Shown: positions 45,836 through 55,024 of the stretch, piece by piece | Numbering within the stretch: the first letter of the stretch is position 1 | Layout: every line of letters starts with the position of its first letter | NCBI RefSeq assembly: GCF_002954445.1 | Contig: NZ_MQWA01000001.1 | Coordinates: 2,380,223-2,444,222, forward strand | Direction of reading: 5' to 3' | DNA length: 64,000 nt | DNA from: Rubritalea profundi | Lineage (GTDB): Bacteria > Verrucomicrobiota > Verrucomicrobiia > Verrucomicrobiales > Akkermansiaceae | Notes under the pieces: model-generated | What the model was told of the DNA's origin: nothing | Seen by the model: only the letters and a program-made list of their open reading frames with translations | Database searches by the model: none | Program-made: the position numbers and the translations under genes

Positions 45836-47347
45836 ATGCCGTCCATCTACCAGCCCCGCCGCCCACGCGCCTCGCCCCTCTGGCAGATTGTCCACCACGG
45901 CTGGAATGACTTTCTCTCAGATTACGAGCAGCATCACCGCAAAACCCTCGGCCCGCTTCGCACGGGCACCATAGCCACCGTCGAATCATTCCTCCGCTGC
46001 GGCGACCTCGCCGCCGGTTTCACACGCTTCCAGTGCCCGGACTGTGGTCACGAAAAACTGCTCGCCTTCACCTGCAAGCGCCGCCACTTCTGCCCCGCCT
46101 GCCACCAGCGCCGTGTCCGAAGCACCAGCTCATGGATCGCCGCCTGCGTCTGCCATGATGTCCCGCACCGGCAATTCGTCTTCACCATCCCCAGAGTCCT
46201 GCGTGGCATTTTCCGTAAGCGCCGCCACCTCCTCACCCACTTATTCCACATCGCCACCAGCTCCCTCCAGCACGCCTTCCGCGCCCAGCTTGACCTCCCG
46301 GACGGACGCATCGGAGCCGTCGCCGCCGTGCACACCTTCGGCGACTACCTCATCTTCCACCCCCACCTCCATATCCTAGCCGCCGATGGACTCTTCACCC
46401 CCGACGGCACTTTCCACTGTATGCCCGCCGAAGACCTTGCTCCCGCCATCGAACTCTTCCGCCACCGCTTCCTCCACGCCCTGCGTGATGCCGGACTCAT
46501 TAGCCCCAAGAGACTTGCCCACCTGCTCTCTTGGAAACATTCCGGCTTCAACATCGACAACGGGGGCGAGGAAATCATAGCCCCCCACGACACCGCAGGC
46601 CGAGAACGCCTCGCCCAATACCTCCTCCGTTACCCGTTCTCCCTCCAGAAAATCACCTGGAACGCCACCACCAAAACCGTCATCTACCGCTCCAAACGCC
46701 ACCACAACACCAAGCGCAACTTCGAGATTTTCAAAGCCCCCGACTTTATCGCCGCCGCCATCGACCACCTCCCGCCCAAGGGCCAGCAAACTGTCCGCTA
46801 CTACGGCATCTATTCCAACAAATCCCGTGGTCTCGCCCCGCTTGACAGCTTCACCACCATCACCCCGCCCCAACAGCAACCAAAGCCTCCCTCCAAACCT
46901 CCAACATCCACCCAGATCCTCCTCATCCCCGCACCTCCTAAACGCCGAGCCCGCGACATGCGCCCCCTCTGGCGCGACCTCATCCTCAAAGTCTGGGGTG
47001 GCGACCCTCTCCAGTGCCCCTGCTGTAAGGGCATCATGAAACCCGTCCGAACCTTCCTCCGCCCCGAGGAAATCGAATTCTTCCTCCGCCTCTACGGCCT
47101 CTGGGAAGGTATCATCCATCTTCCCCGCCCACCGCCGCCCTTCGATATCGACACCATGGAGCCCATCGAGCCACCGTGGCAGGCCATCAAGGAATGGATC
47201 CCCGACGACGAGCCGGACCTGAAATGGTTCAACCAGGAAAGGAAGCCTGTAGGGGATGATTCCAGACAGTATGACCAAAGTCCCGCTTGGCAACCAACCG
47301 AAATCCCGCTCGGCGATGGCCTTACCCTGATCCTCGAAGATTCCTGA
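45836..47347 (+). mobile_element. IS91-family transposase (Y2/rolling-circle type)
   Basis: The 503-aa transposase has an N-terminal zinc-binding region with Cys67, Cys70, Cys80, Cys86 and Cys89 (CPDC..., FCPACHQRR). Its HUH motif IFHPHLHILAADG lies near residues 175-187, and YYGIYSNKSRG carries a candidate catalytic Tyr. A Pro-rich linker and a second CPCC pair (LQCPCCKG) follow. IS91 elements move by rolling-circle replication without inverted repeats or target duplication. The gene is GC-rich and Pro/Arg-rich, unlike the AT-richer neighbours. It appears intact. Outer limits are not certain; the strong hairpin at 47374-47408 is a candidate right terminus. Confidence 0.88.
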
Positions 47348-47373
47348 CTCCGCCCATAGGGGCTCGAGAACAA

Positions 47374-47408
47374 CCGCTGTCAAAAAACGCCCTTTTTTGA
47401 CCAAGCGG
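47374..47408. other. Strong hairpin downstream of the IS91 transposase
   Basis: CCGCT-GTCAAAAAA-CGCCC-TTTTTTGAC-CA-AGCGG: a 14-bp stem with a 2-nt bulge. It may serve as transcription terminator of the transposase gene, as the subterminal palindrome of an IS91-type end, or as both. Confidence 0.55.
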
Positions 47409-47630
47409 CTCGGGAAAACTGCGTCCACGAGCCCCAGTGAAGACAACGAATCGACTGTGCTGAAGCTCTTTTTGCACCCCCAAATGCCTCTTTCTCAATT
47501 ATTTTTCTCATTTCCGCATTTTTCTCTTGCCTGACCACTGCTCACCCGTTAAGTGTCCGCTCATTTCACCCCCGCAACCCCCTTTCTCCCCCTCTCCGAT
47601 CTCTCCTACAACGTCCTCAGGGACACAACT

Positions 47631-47660
47631 AAAAAAGCAAATACCTAGCAGTAGCAGTAA
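47631..47660 (+). repeat. 21-bp boundary motif, copy A
   Basis: Core AAAAAGCAAATACCTAGCAGT (47632-47652) followed by AGCAGTAA. Differs from copies B and C by one base in the core. It ends in an in-frame TAA directly before the open frame of the repeat protein. An upstream AACCCCCTTTCTCCCCC stretch (about 47573) is also shared with copy B. Confidence 0.65.
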
Positions 47661-47765
47661 TATGCCGAAATCTGTACAGATGCTTCAGCAAAAGGAATTA
47701 GAACATACATCCAACGATGTCAGTCAGAACTTTGGACAGATGGATCGGACCAAAACAGTTGGACT

Positions 47766-49706
47766 ATGGTTAAGCAAGCTGCCGCAAGCGCGTCAGTACA
47801 TAATGACCATGATTCTTTGTTAACGATACTGACAGGGTTCTCCAATATCTCAGACCCTTCTCATAATTCTGATCAGTGGGACGATATTAAGGCGTTGGCA
47901 AGAGCGTCGGTCAAAAAGTTAGACACCTTTCAATCTTTAATGAGTCAAGTTATTTTCCTGAATGAGGGAATTTCTACTGATAAAGGTGAATGGGACAAAT
48001 ATGCCGAGATCTGTAAAGATGCTTCAGCAAAAGGAATTAGAACATACATCCAACGATGTCAGTCAGAACTATGGACGGATGAATTAGACCAAGGTAGTTG
48101 GACTTTGGTCAAGCAAGCAGCGGTTGATGCGTCATTAAAGAATGATCATGATGCTTTATTAATAATCTTGATGGGGTTCTCGAATATCTCACACCCTTCT
48201 CATAATTCTGATCAGTGGGGCGCACTTCAATCGTTGGCCATAGACCAACAAATTTATAAAGACGGGTCCACTATCTCATTCCATGGAACCGATACACGTC
48301 AACGTCGAACAATAAATGATCCGAACATACTGCCAAAAGAAATGAGCAGTTCCTTCCTGATAAAACGAGGGAAACTTCCTGCGCATTATACCTCCAAATT
48401 TGATCAGAAAACATGTCACATTGAATACTTAATGCGGCTGAATATTACCGATGAGGATGGGTCCGCATATTTTATCATTACTCATAGCCAAGATAATGGA
48501 GGGTACGTGGCTCTCGCGAAGGTAGATGGTAAAAACGTAGGTAACGGCACCAAAGAGCACGAGATTGTCATTACTGAACCTAATTTTGCAGGCGAAGTTG
48601 TTTGGTGGGACCACCTTGATACAGATCACCCTGGTGGATGCAACCACCCTGGCAATGGCGGTCAAATTGGCGAGATTACAATACTCGTTGGACAAGATTG
48701 GACTAAGACATATCCCGTTATTGGGCATGCCGTGAAGCCAGTCGGGAAGGGAAGTAAAGTTCTCTTTTATAATTTTTTGAGCCTAAAAAATGGAAATGAC
48801 GAGCAGAATGCAATGATAAAAATCCTAAATGGTTTTAAACAAATTGTAAATCCATCAAAAAATTCTGATCAGTGGGATAAACTTAGGAGTCTGTCTAACA
48901 ATGATGTTACTTTTATAACGTTAATGGAGACTATTATAAAACTTAATGAGGGAGTTTCTACCGATAAAGGTGAATGGGACAAATATGCAGAAATTTGTAA
49001 GGACGCTTTAGGAAAAGGTATAAAAACGTACATCCAACGTTGTCAATCCGAACTTTGGACGGATGGATTGGACCAACATAGTTGGACCATGGTCAAGCAA
49101 GCTGCGTTCGAAGCATCGGGAGGACCGTCAATGGGTTCTAAAAGTGCAACCTCTAGCGCTTACTTGGGTTGTTTGACAACACAAGAACTTAGGCTTCGTC
49201 CTGGGGACGATGGAGAAGTCAGTTCTGTTAATATTGAGCAAGGCCCTGATGGACTGTTTTACTTGATAGCAGGAAACAAGTATCAAACGGTAGTATGGAA
49301 ATCGCCTGAGCTAGTTCCAGATATTTCAAAATGGGAACGAGTCCAATTTGGTGGATCCATTCAGCTCAATGATGGAAGTTCTATGCTAGCATGGTCTTCA
49401 TTTACAGGAGTGCAAACTCTATACTGGGTGAAGGCGGGAAACAACGGAATGGATTTCCGTAAATTGACCTACGCTATTATGGATGGGAAAGTTGGGGGTA
49501 TTAATGTCGACGCAGAATCTAGCCTACATACAACGCAATCAGATAGATTTGGTGACGGTGACTGGGTGACGGATAACGGAAGTATTTATGTTGGTGCCTC
49601 AAGTGGAATAGCGTTGTATGGAGCATATAAAAGTATTAATGACGAAAAGGGCCCCTCAAGCTCAACGCAAGCACCTTGTATTCAAGTTAGAGCTTGGTAC
49701 TCATAG
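47766..49706 (+). CDS. 5'-truncated repeat protein of unknown family
   Basis: 646 aa from ATG 47766, but homologous coding sequence begins at 47661 right after a TAA, so the real 5' end is lost. It contains three copies of a helical repeat of about 100 aa. Marker segments are EWDKYAEICKDA, TYIQRCQSELWTD, SWTxVKQAA and NISxPSHNSDQW. Copy 1 (47661-47880) is partial, copy 2 is at about 47911-48220, and copy 3 at about 48800-49130. Copies 1 and 2 are nearly identical in DNA; copy 3 is more diverged. Between copies 2 and 3, and after copy 3, lie beta-rich regions (TSKFDQKTCHIEYLMRLNI...; GDDGEVSSVNIEQGPDGLFYLIAG...) resembling binding or propeller modules. No signal peptide is visible in the remaining part. 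AT-richer than neighbours. Function unknown. Confidence 0.55.
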   Translation: MVKQAAASASVHNDHDSLLTILTGFSNISDPSHNSDQWDDIKALARASVKKLDTFQSLMSQVIFLNEGISTDKGEWDKYAEICKDASAKGIRTYIQRCQSELWTDELDQGSWTLVKQAAVDASLKNDHDALLIILMGFSNISHPSHNSDQWGALQSLAIDQQIYKDGSTISFHGTDTRQRRTINDPNILPKEMSSSFLIKRGKLPAHYTSKFDQKTCHIEYLMRLNITDEDGSAYFIITHSQDNGGYVALAKVDGKNVGNGTKEHEIVITEPNFAGEVVWWDHLDTDHPGGCNHPGNGGQIGEITILVGQDWTKTYPVIGHAVKPVGKGSKVLFYNFLSLKNGNDEQNAMIKILNGFKQIVNPSKNSDQWDKLRSLSNNDVTFITLMETIIKLNEGVSTDKGEWDKYAEICKDALGKGIKTYIQRCQSELWTDGLDQHSWTMVKQAAFEASGGPSMGSKSATSSAYLGCLTTQELRLRPGDDGEVSSVNIEQGPDGLFYLIAGNKYQTVVWKSPELVPDISKWERVQFGGSIQLNDGSSMLAWSSFTGVQTLYWVKAGNNGMDFRKLTYAIMDGKVGGINVDAESSLHTTQSDRFGDGDWVTDNGSIYVGASSGIALYGAYKSINDEKGPSSSTQAPCIQVRAWYS

Positions 49707-49773
49707 ATTCAATAATTTGGTTTTTATCAACCCCCTATCTCCCCCCAGCACAATGCCCTTAATCACCTCACCC

Positions 49774-49806
49774 AAAAAGCAAATTCCTAGCAGTAGCAAT
49801 AAATAC
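49774..49806 (+). repeat. 21-bp boundary motif, copy B
   Basis: Core AAAAAGCAAATTCCTAGCAGT (49774-49794) followed by AGCAATAAA and a partial second TACCTAGCA. An AACCCCCTATCTCCCCC stretch about 40 bp upstream matches that of copy A. It abuts the cut end of the transposase fragment at 49815. Confidence 0.65.
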
Positions 49807-49814
49807 CTAGCAAT

Positions 49815-49964
49815 ACAAAACGCCTCGTATTCACGCATCATACGCACAAAAACATCCTTCTCCTTCGGCCCAAACTTAAAATCACCATCCACCACCCGAG
49901 AAACACAGTGGTAAATAGCCGAAGACTTCTCAGCTGATGGGGAAATAAAGCGTTTTTGTCTCAT
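49815..49964 (-). pseudogene. N-terminal fragment of a REP-associated tyrosine transposase (RAYT, Y1_Tnp)
   Basis: From ATG 49964 the frame reads MRQKRFISPSAEKSSAIYHC, VSRVVDGDFKFGPKEKDVF and MMREYEAFC. This is the start of RAYT-type Y1 transposases, which normally continue to an SNHFHLLL (HUH) block. Here homology stops at the Cys codon and the frame runs into boundary motif B. The catalytic His and Tyr are missing, so it cannot be active. Upstream (50010-50035) the strand has GGGTGTGGCCCC, a sequence commonly seen before such genes. Confidence 0.7.
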
Positions 49965-50099
49965 GACAGACGAACAATATAAAAAATAACAGCACGTCAA
50001 AAGTTTTCTCTACTTGGGGCCACACCCTTTTTTCCTCTTATGGAATAGGGTCTAGCAAGGAGAATACCAATAAGGTCAAAAGGGCTTGGCTTGGGAGGC

Positions 50100-52466
50100 T
50101 CAGGGATTGGATTCGGCTTGCCGTTTCAGAGCCAGAACCTTGCTTTCCGGGGAGAGGCGGGAGAGGGGGATTTGGGTTTCCTTGTCTTTGAAATCAACGA
50201 AGAGGATTTCGCCTTCGATACGGATGAAACGGGCTTGGATCACGCGCCCCTGGGTATCGATCCACGTACGTGTTGTCGGACGCGGAGGAGGGACTAGCAA
50301 CGATTGCATTTCACGGGCCATAGCATCTCCTATCAGGCAATAGGTCTTGGCATTGCGGTGCCAGTGAACGCCCTCATTTGTCGGTGACTTGGCGGTTGAC
50401 TGAAGGAATCGCCGGGTATCTATGGCGGCGACATTGCCATCGAATTGCGGATAAGCCCCACTGTCTCCCATGGCCAGTTGCGCCTGTTCAACTTCTATAT
50501 GACCTTCGGGGTTTCCGTTGGCAGCCATTCCAGATGAGGCGATAACAAAAGGCATGCCGGGGATCCCGACGGATGCACGAATATCGTTGATGAAGTTCTC
50601 CATATTCTCTTCGTAGTAGGTGGAACTATTGGCACTGATCAGATCGTTCCAACCCTGATGCCAGCCGAAGCCAGCGATCTCGATACCCTGTCCAGCGTAG
50701 GACGGAAAATAGGACGCTGTGTTAGCCAAGACATCAAGTACTTGGGACATCATTCTCTGATACCTATAGCCATCCTGACCCTGAAGCAACGGTTTGCTTA
50801 TCGCCCAGCCTGAAGACGGTGGACGGAAGTCAACCATCAGATCCTGGCCACCCCATGCCGCCTTGATAATCAGCACCTGTTCGCTATGAAAATCACCCAT
50901 GGCGTGACCAAATTCCAGTTCAATGCCCATGTTACTGTTATCACGCCTCTCACCATAGCCCACGCTGAGATCGCCAGAGAGAAAGGTGGAGCTAGGCGCG
51001 AATCCGCGCTCGTACCAAATCCAGACATCGTTGCGCACAACCCAGCTGCCGCCGCTTTTGTAATGCCCATAGGTGCCGGGTTCATTGGCCACAATATACT
51101 CCAGCGTACCAGGTGTTCCCACCGGAGACATTTCGCCCTGCCCTTCCATATTGGACTGACCGGCAAGGATGTAAACCTTGACGGTGGTACCGCTGTCTTT
51201 AGCCGTCTTGAAGCTCCAGACATCGCCGGTGCGGGTGCCCTCTGCATTAATCGAGTCGACTCGCCAGTAGTAGGTTGTATCAGCAACGAGCTTACCCGGA
51301 TCATAGGTGCCTCCAGTAACATTCCCTTGGAATTCACCAGCATCTGGAGTCGCGTCGGTCCCAAAATAAACATCGTTGGAAGTGGTCAAAGGACTATTGG
51401 CCCAGCGCAAGTTGGCATCGATCGAAGCTGCCTGTATGCTATCGTACGGCATCGGGCGAAAAGCTACATCGGGCGGACCCACTTCAAATTGCCAGACGAT
51501 ACCGGTGGTAACGCCATCATCGTTTCTTTCATCTATTCGCCAGTAGTAAGTGCCAGGAGCCAAGGTACCCGGGGTGTAAGTGATTCCGGCTCGGTTGTCT
51601 ATGAATTCACTGGCATCTGGAGTTGCATCGGTACCGAAGTAAACATCATGTGAAGTCGCGAACTGCCCGGCAGTCCAGCTCAATGTGGGCTCTGTATCGA
51701 GGCCGATGAGTCCTTGGGCTGGAACCGGATTCGTCACCTGAGTGGGCAGACCCAAAAGGGCTGAGAGCCCGGTGGTGGCAATCTGGATGCCGCACGGGCC
51801 GATGTGATTAAATCCATTTCCGTATATCGTAATATCCAGATCACCTGATAAACCCTTATAGAAAACAAAGTTGCCGGGTGTCGTGGCGTTGGTGATTTGG
51901 CTAAACGAGGTAAAGCCTCTTGCCGGCAGTATGAAATTCTGCTCCGGGCCATTGTTTAAAATTATTTTGCCACCGCTATCCGGGATTGGCCAGGACTGCG
52001 TCCCTAGGTAGAGGATAACATCGTAGGTGCCGATAGGAATCGATGTTACACTTATCTTACAAAACGCACTTTCATCGAAAGGGTCTTCGGTGCCATTGGC
52101 ATGACCATCCATCATTTGCCCAGCAACGGTATTGTTGCCGACATTTCCGCGATTATAAGGACCACCGTTACGGGCATTCACTAATTGGAAAGTTGCCGTG
52201 CCGCCATCCACGCCTGTTATCCCAACCGATGACCCGGAGCCCCCCCAAGGGACTTCATGATTTTCCCAGCCATCTGTATCAAAGGCACCATAACCAGTCG
52301 ATTCACCTGCATTGACCTGCATGTCATTCACATCTAAGCCATTGCCAGTCCAACCGCTATCAGCCCAAAAATTAATACTGAAGATTTCCGCCTGCAGTGA
52401 GCCGGTCAAAATCGCGAGAATCATCGCAGATTGAAATATTAATGGGAGAATTTGTTTTTTTATCAT
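50100..52466 (-). CDS. Secreted SASA-type carbohydrate esterase with Fn3-like and SHD1 domains
   Basis: The 788-aa product has a signal peptide (about 1-26), an N-terminal beta-sandwich region (about 27-235) and two Fn3-like repeats (about 245-420) with the repeated VYFGTDATPDA segment. The sialate O-acetylesterase (SASA/CE6-like) domain has the nucleophile motif YILAGQSNMEGQG (near 436), GFGWHQGWND and the catalytic His region GVHWHRNA. A C-terminal SHD1 domain (about 735-785; RTWIDTQGRVIQARFI) is common in PVC secreted proteins. Expected to remove acetyl groups from polysaccharides outside the cytoplasm. Its start overlaps the GH5-like stop by 4 bp. Confidence 0.87.
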   Translation of the reverse strand: MIKKQILPLIFQSAMILAILTGSLQAEIFSINFWADSGWTGNGLDVNDMQVNAGESTGYGAFDTDGWENHEVPWGGSGSSVGITGVDGGTATFQLVNARNGGPYNRGNVGNNTVAGQMMDGHANGTEDPFDESAFCKISVTSIPIGTYDVILYLGTQSWPIPDSGGKIILNNGPEQNFILPARGFTSFSQITNATTPGNFVFYKGLSGDLDITIYGNGFNHIGPCGIQIATTGLSALLGLPTQVTNPVPAQGLIGLDTEPTLSWTAGQFATSHDVYFGTDATPDASEFIDNRAGITYTPGTLAPGTYYWRIDERNDDGVTTGIVWQFEVGPPDVAFRPMPYDSIQAASIDANLRWANSPLTTSNDVYFGTDATPDAGEFQGNVTGGTYDPGKLVADTTYYWRVDSINAEGTRTGDVWSFKTAKDSGTTVKVYILAGQSNMEGQGEMSPVGTPGTLEYIVANEPGTYGHYKSGGSWVVRNDVWIWYERGFAPSSTFLSGDLSVGYGERRDNSNMGIELEFGHAMGDFHSEQVLIIKAAWGGQDLMVDFRPPSSGWAISKPLLQGQDGYRYQRMMSQVLDVLANTASYFPSYAGQGIEIAGFGWHQGWNDLISANSSTYYEENMENFINDIRASVGIPGMPFVIASSGMAANGNPEGHIEVEQAQLAMGDSGAYPQFDGNVAAIDTRRFLQSTAKSPTNEGVHWHRNAKTYCLIGDAMAREMQSLLVPPPRPTTRTWIDTQGRVIQARFIRIEGEILFVDFKDKETQIPLSRLSPESKVLALKRQAESNP

Positions 52467-53599
52467 TGACTGCTAGGAATTTGCTTTTTGGAAGTTAGGG
52501 ATTTCATCAAATCCACTTCGGATTGGATGTGGGGGGTGCCGTCGGGCATGAGTATGTCGTGGTGCCAGATTTTTGGTTCGGCGGTGAATTTTTTACTCAA
52601 CGACGCCCATGGATACTGGGTCTGGGTTTTGCCTGCGACAAGTCCCCAGTTGTAGGCGGCGATTTTATTTTTCTTAAAATACGGAAGATGGGTTTCGAAC
52701 TTGCTGTCGACTGATCGGGCGAGGTATTCGGTGCAGAGCAGTGGCCGGCCAAAGGGGCGGATCGACCCGACCCGGTCGATGGTTTTGTGCAGATCTTCGT
52801 AGTTGTGGAATGAGATGATGTCGGAGTTTTCTAGGATGAACTTGGAGAGGTGGGTGCTGTTGGGCCCGATCCATTCACCGGTCCAGAGTCCGCCGCAGGT
52901 GAGTGGTTGTGACGGGTTCAGCTCACGGCTCCAGCGGAATGTATGTTCTAGCAGGATGAGACAGATCGCTTCTTTTCTGATCTTTCTGATGCGGTCGTCA
53001 CTATTGCCATTTCCCGGTTCGTTGTAGAGATCCCAGCACAAGACGCGGGGGTCGTTCTTGAATTTTCCGATCACGCCGGTGACGTAGGGTTTGAGGGATT
53101 TGTGTTTGGTGACGTCCTTGAGGGTATTGAAATTAGGCGACTGCACCCAACCCGAATTGTGCCGATGTGGTCTGGGAGTCGGTTGTTTGCCGAGTTTTGG
53201 AAATGATGCCCAACAGCTGTCAAACAGGACGAACATGGTCTTTATGCCGTGTTTATCCGCGATACCGAGAAACTGATCAATGCGTGTTAGAAACCCTTCG
53301 CTGTCCTGCTGCCAGAGCATGTCGTGCAGGTAAACGCGGACGGTGTTCATGCCGATGTCGGCGGCCCAGCCGAGTTCGCGGTCGATTGTTTTGGGGTCAA
53401 AGGTATCGGCCTGCCACATCTCGAGTTGATTGATCGCGGTGGATGGCGTGAAATTACAGCCGACGAGCCATGGTTGCTCGTCATACCACGTGTTGGCTTT
53501 TTCCGGAGACCACCGACCAGGCAGTTCGATTGTGGGGCCGGCGAAACTGGTGAAGGACGTCACCATGGCGAGAAGGCCAGTGAGTATAAGTGATTTCAT
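52463..53599 (-). CDS. Secreted GH5-like (cellulase-fold) glycoside hydrolase
   Basis: The 378-aa product has a signal peptide (about 1-20) and a TIM-barrel hydrolase with NTVRVYLHDMLW, CWDLYNEPGN (acid/base Glu near 194), DIISFHNYED and LLCTEYLARS (nucleophile Glu near 291). This pattern is that of clan GH-A, close to GH5 or GH2-type hydrolases acting on plant or algal beta-glycans. The last nine residues (KKQIPSSQ plus the preceding Ser) are encoded by boundary motif C, so the native C-terminus may have been replaced. It lies 41 bp after the DUF1552 gene and overlaps the esterase gene. Confidence 0.85.
   Translation of the reverse strand: MKSLILTGLLAMVTSFTSFAGPTIELPGRWSPEKANTWYDEQPWLVGCNFTPSTAINQLEMWQADTFDPKTIDRELGWAADIGMNTVRVYLHDMLWQQDSEGFLTRIDQFLGIADKHGIKTMFVLFDSCWASFPKLGKQPTPRPHRHNSGWVQSPNFNTLKDVTKHKSLKPYVTGVIGKFKNDPRVLCWDLYNEPGNGNSDDRIRKIRKEAICLILLEHTFRWSRELNPSQPLTCGGLWTGEWIGPNSTHLSKFILENSDIISFHNYEDLHKTIDRVGSIRPFGRPLLCTEYLARSVDSKFETHLPYFKKNKIAAYNWGLVAGKTQTQYPWASLSKKFTAEPKIWHHDILMPDGTPHIQSEVDLMKSLTSKKQIPSSQ
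52469..52489 (-). repeat. 21-bp boundary motif, copy C
   Basis: Exact AAAAAGCAAATTCCTAGCAGT on the minus strand, identical to copy B and forming the 3' end of the GH5-like coding sequence. Beyond it the sequence differs from copies A and B. Confidence 0.65.
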
Positions 53600-53640
53600 G
53601 GATGTTTGTTTGTTGGGAGTTGTGATCTACCGCCAATCGA

Positions 53641-55020
53641 TCAGAGCATGAACCGCTGAATAGCTCCTCTTTGTTCCATCTTCTTACGAGTCATAGTCAG
53701 GTCCATGTCACCGTAGTGTTCGATCGGGTTGCCGTAGGCGTTGAGCAGGGTGGTGTACCAGTTGCCTAAGGTTTGGTGCCCTTCGGTGGCGTGGAATGGT
53801 AGGCGGATGTAACGGCCGGCGATGTCGAGTTTTGAGTTACTACCGGTCATGACGATGGTCGGGGCTTCGGTGTCGGGGCCGTGGTGACCGGCACCAGTTT
53901 CGGGCATGTAGATGATGGTTGTGTTATCGAACATGGTGCCGTTACCCTCGGGTACGGATTTGAGCCTTGTGACCATTTTTGCGACCTGGGTCATGTGGCT
54001 CTGTTTGACGGTGTCGCGGAGTTCCATATCCCTGCTGTGGCCTAGGCGGTGGAGATCGACCTTGCCTTTGTTGCCGGGCAATGTGGTGATGGGGGTGCCG
54101 AGGTCGTCGATGGTGTAGGTGACGACATTTGTTAGGCCTGTAATGAGGGCGGCGAGGATGACATCGGTGAAGGCTTCTTGTTTTTCAACGAGACTGGCAT
54201 CTGGTCCGCCGTTGGCGTGAATGGGATCTAGCTTTGGAAGGTTTTTAGCGATCACCTCGGAGAGGGAGGCGACCTTTTTATTACGTTTCCGGATGGATTC
54301 GATGGAATCCACGTGGTTGCTCATTTTGATGCGTTCGACACCATCGAGGCCGTTGAGTTTTCTGCTCTCTTGGGCTCTGAGGTATTCGAGCAGGGTGTTC
54401 TCGGAGTTGGCCGCGCTCTTGTTGGTGACGGATTTAAAGAGTTCGTTGTAAGCCGTTTGGGGGTCGGCGTAGCAATAATTTCTTTGGTGGCGAGTGGGGG
54501 CTGAGAAGCCGGAGACGATACCGGAGCGGAAGGCGATGGTGCCTGAGCCTGAGGCGAGGGAGCATTCAACGTGGCCGAAGGGGGAGGGGAATAGCTTGGC
54601 GAGTTCAAAATCGATGGTGGCTCGTTTGATGCCGTTGATCACATTTCGGCCAGCTTTGTAGGCGCCCATGCAACCTGAGAAGGAATAATGTCCGCCACCA
54701 CTCATGGTCATGGAGAGGCCATGGAGGATGGTCATGTTTTCTTTGTGACTTTCCAACCCTTTCAACCAGTCCGGGAGTTCGTGTTTGTCGAGGTCGGCCT
54801 CGAATGCCAGTTTGTCTTGGTCCTTTTTCTTCTCTTGTTCTGAGAATGTCGGGAGTGAAAACAACTTGGGCACGTTGCCATTGGACTTTCTGATGAAGAT
54901 GAAGCGTTGGGCGTGCTCAGCTCGAGAGGTGGCACCAAGCAGGTGATTGAAGGATGGCGAAAAAGCAAGGGCTCCGGCACCTAAGCCAGTGGATTTTAGA
55001 AAATTTCGTCTGGTGATCAT
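53641..55020 (-). CDS. DUF1552 domain protein with Tat signal
   Basis: The 459-aa product begins with a twin-arginine signal (RRNFLKSTGLGAGALAFSPSF). It continues with DUF1552 blocks: GLESHKENMTILHGLSM, GGHYSFSGCMG, RKLNGLDGVERIKM, TYTIDDLGTPITTLPG and TTIIYMPETGAGHHG. DUF1552 proteins are exported as folded proteins and in PVC bacteria are almost always encoded next to DUF1592 heme proteins, as here (4-bp gap). The fold resembles alkaline-phosphatase-type DUF1501 proteins, but the reaction is unknown. Confidence 0.9.
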   Translation of the reverse strand: MITRRNFLKSTGLGAGALAFSPSFNHLLGATSRAEHAQRFIFIRKSNGNVPKLFSLPTFSEQEKKKDQDKLAFEADLDKHELPDWLKGLESHKENMTILHGLSMTMSGGGHYSFSGCMGAYKAGRNVINGIKRATIDFELAKLFPSPFGHVECSLASGSGTIAFRSGIVSGFSAPTRHQRNYCYADPQTAYNELFKSVTNKSAANSENTLLEYLRAQESRKLNGLDGVERIKMSNHVDSIESIRKRNKKVASLSEVIAKNLPKLDPIHANGGPDASLVEKQEAFTDVILAALITGLTNVVTYTIDDLGTPITTLPGNKGKVDLHRLGHSRDMELRDTVKQSHMTQVAKMVTRLKSVPEGNGTMFDNTTIIYMPETGAGHHGPDTEAPTIVMTGSNSKLDIAGRYIRLPFHATEGHQTLGNWYTTLLNAYGNPIEHYGDMDLTMTRKKMEQRGAIQRFML

Positions 55021-55024
55021 GGCT

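Noticed and set aside
46376..47446. 356-aa open frame antisense to the IS91 transposase
   Set aside because: It is a shadow of a GC-rich coding sequence, with low-complexity Gly/Glu/Val composition and no family resemblance; the plus strand encodes a clear transposase.
47527..47823. 98-aa plus-strand frame before the repeat protein
   Set aside because: It is out of frame with the recognisable repeat copy 1 beneath it; its residues have no resemblance to anything and only the boundary motif makes it look recurrent.
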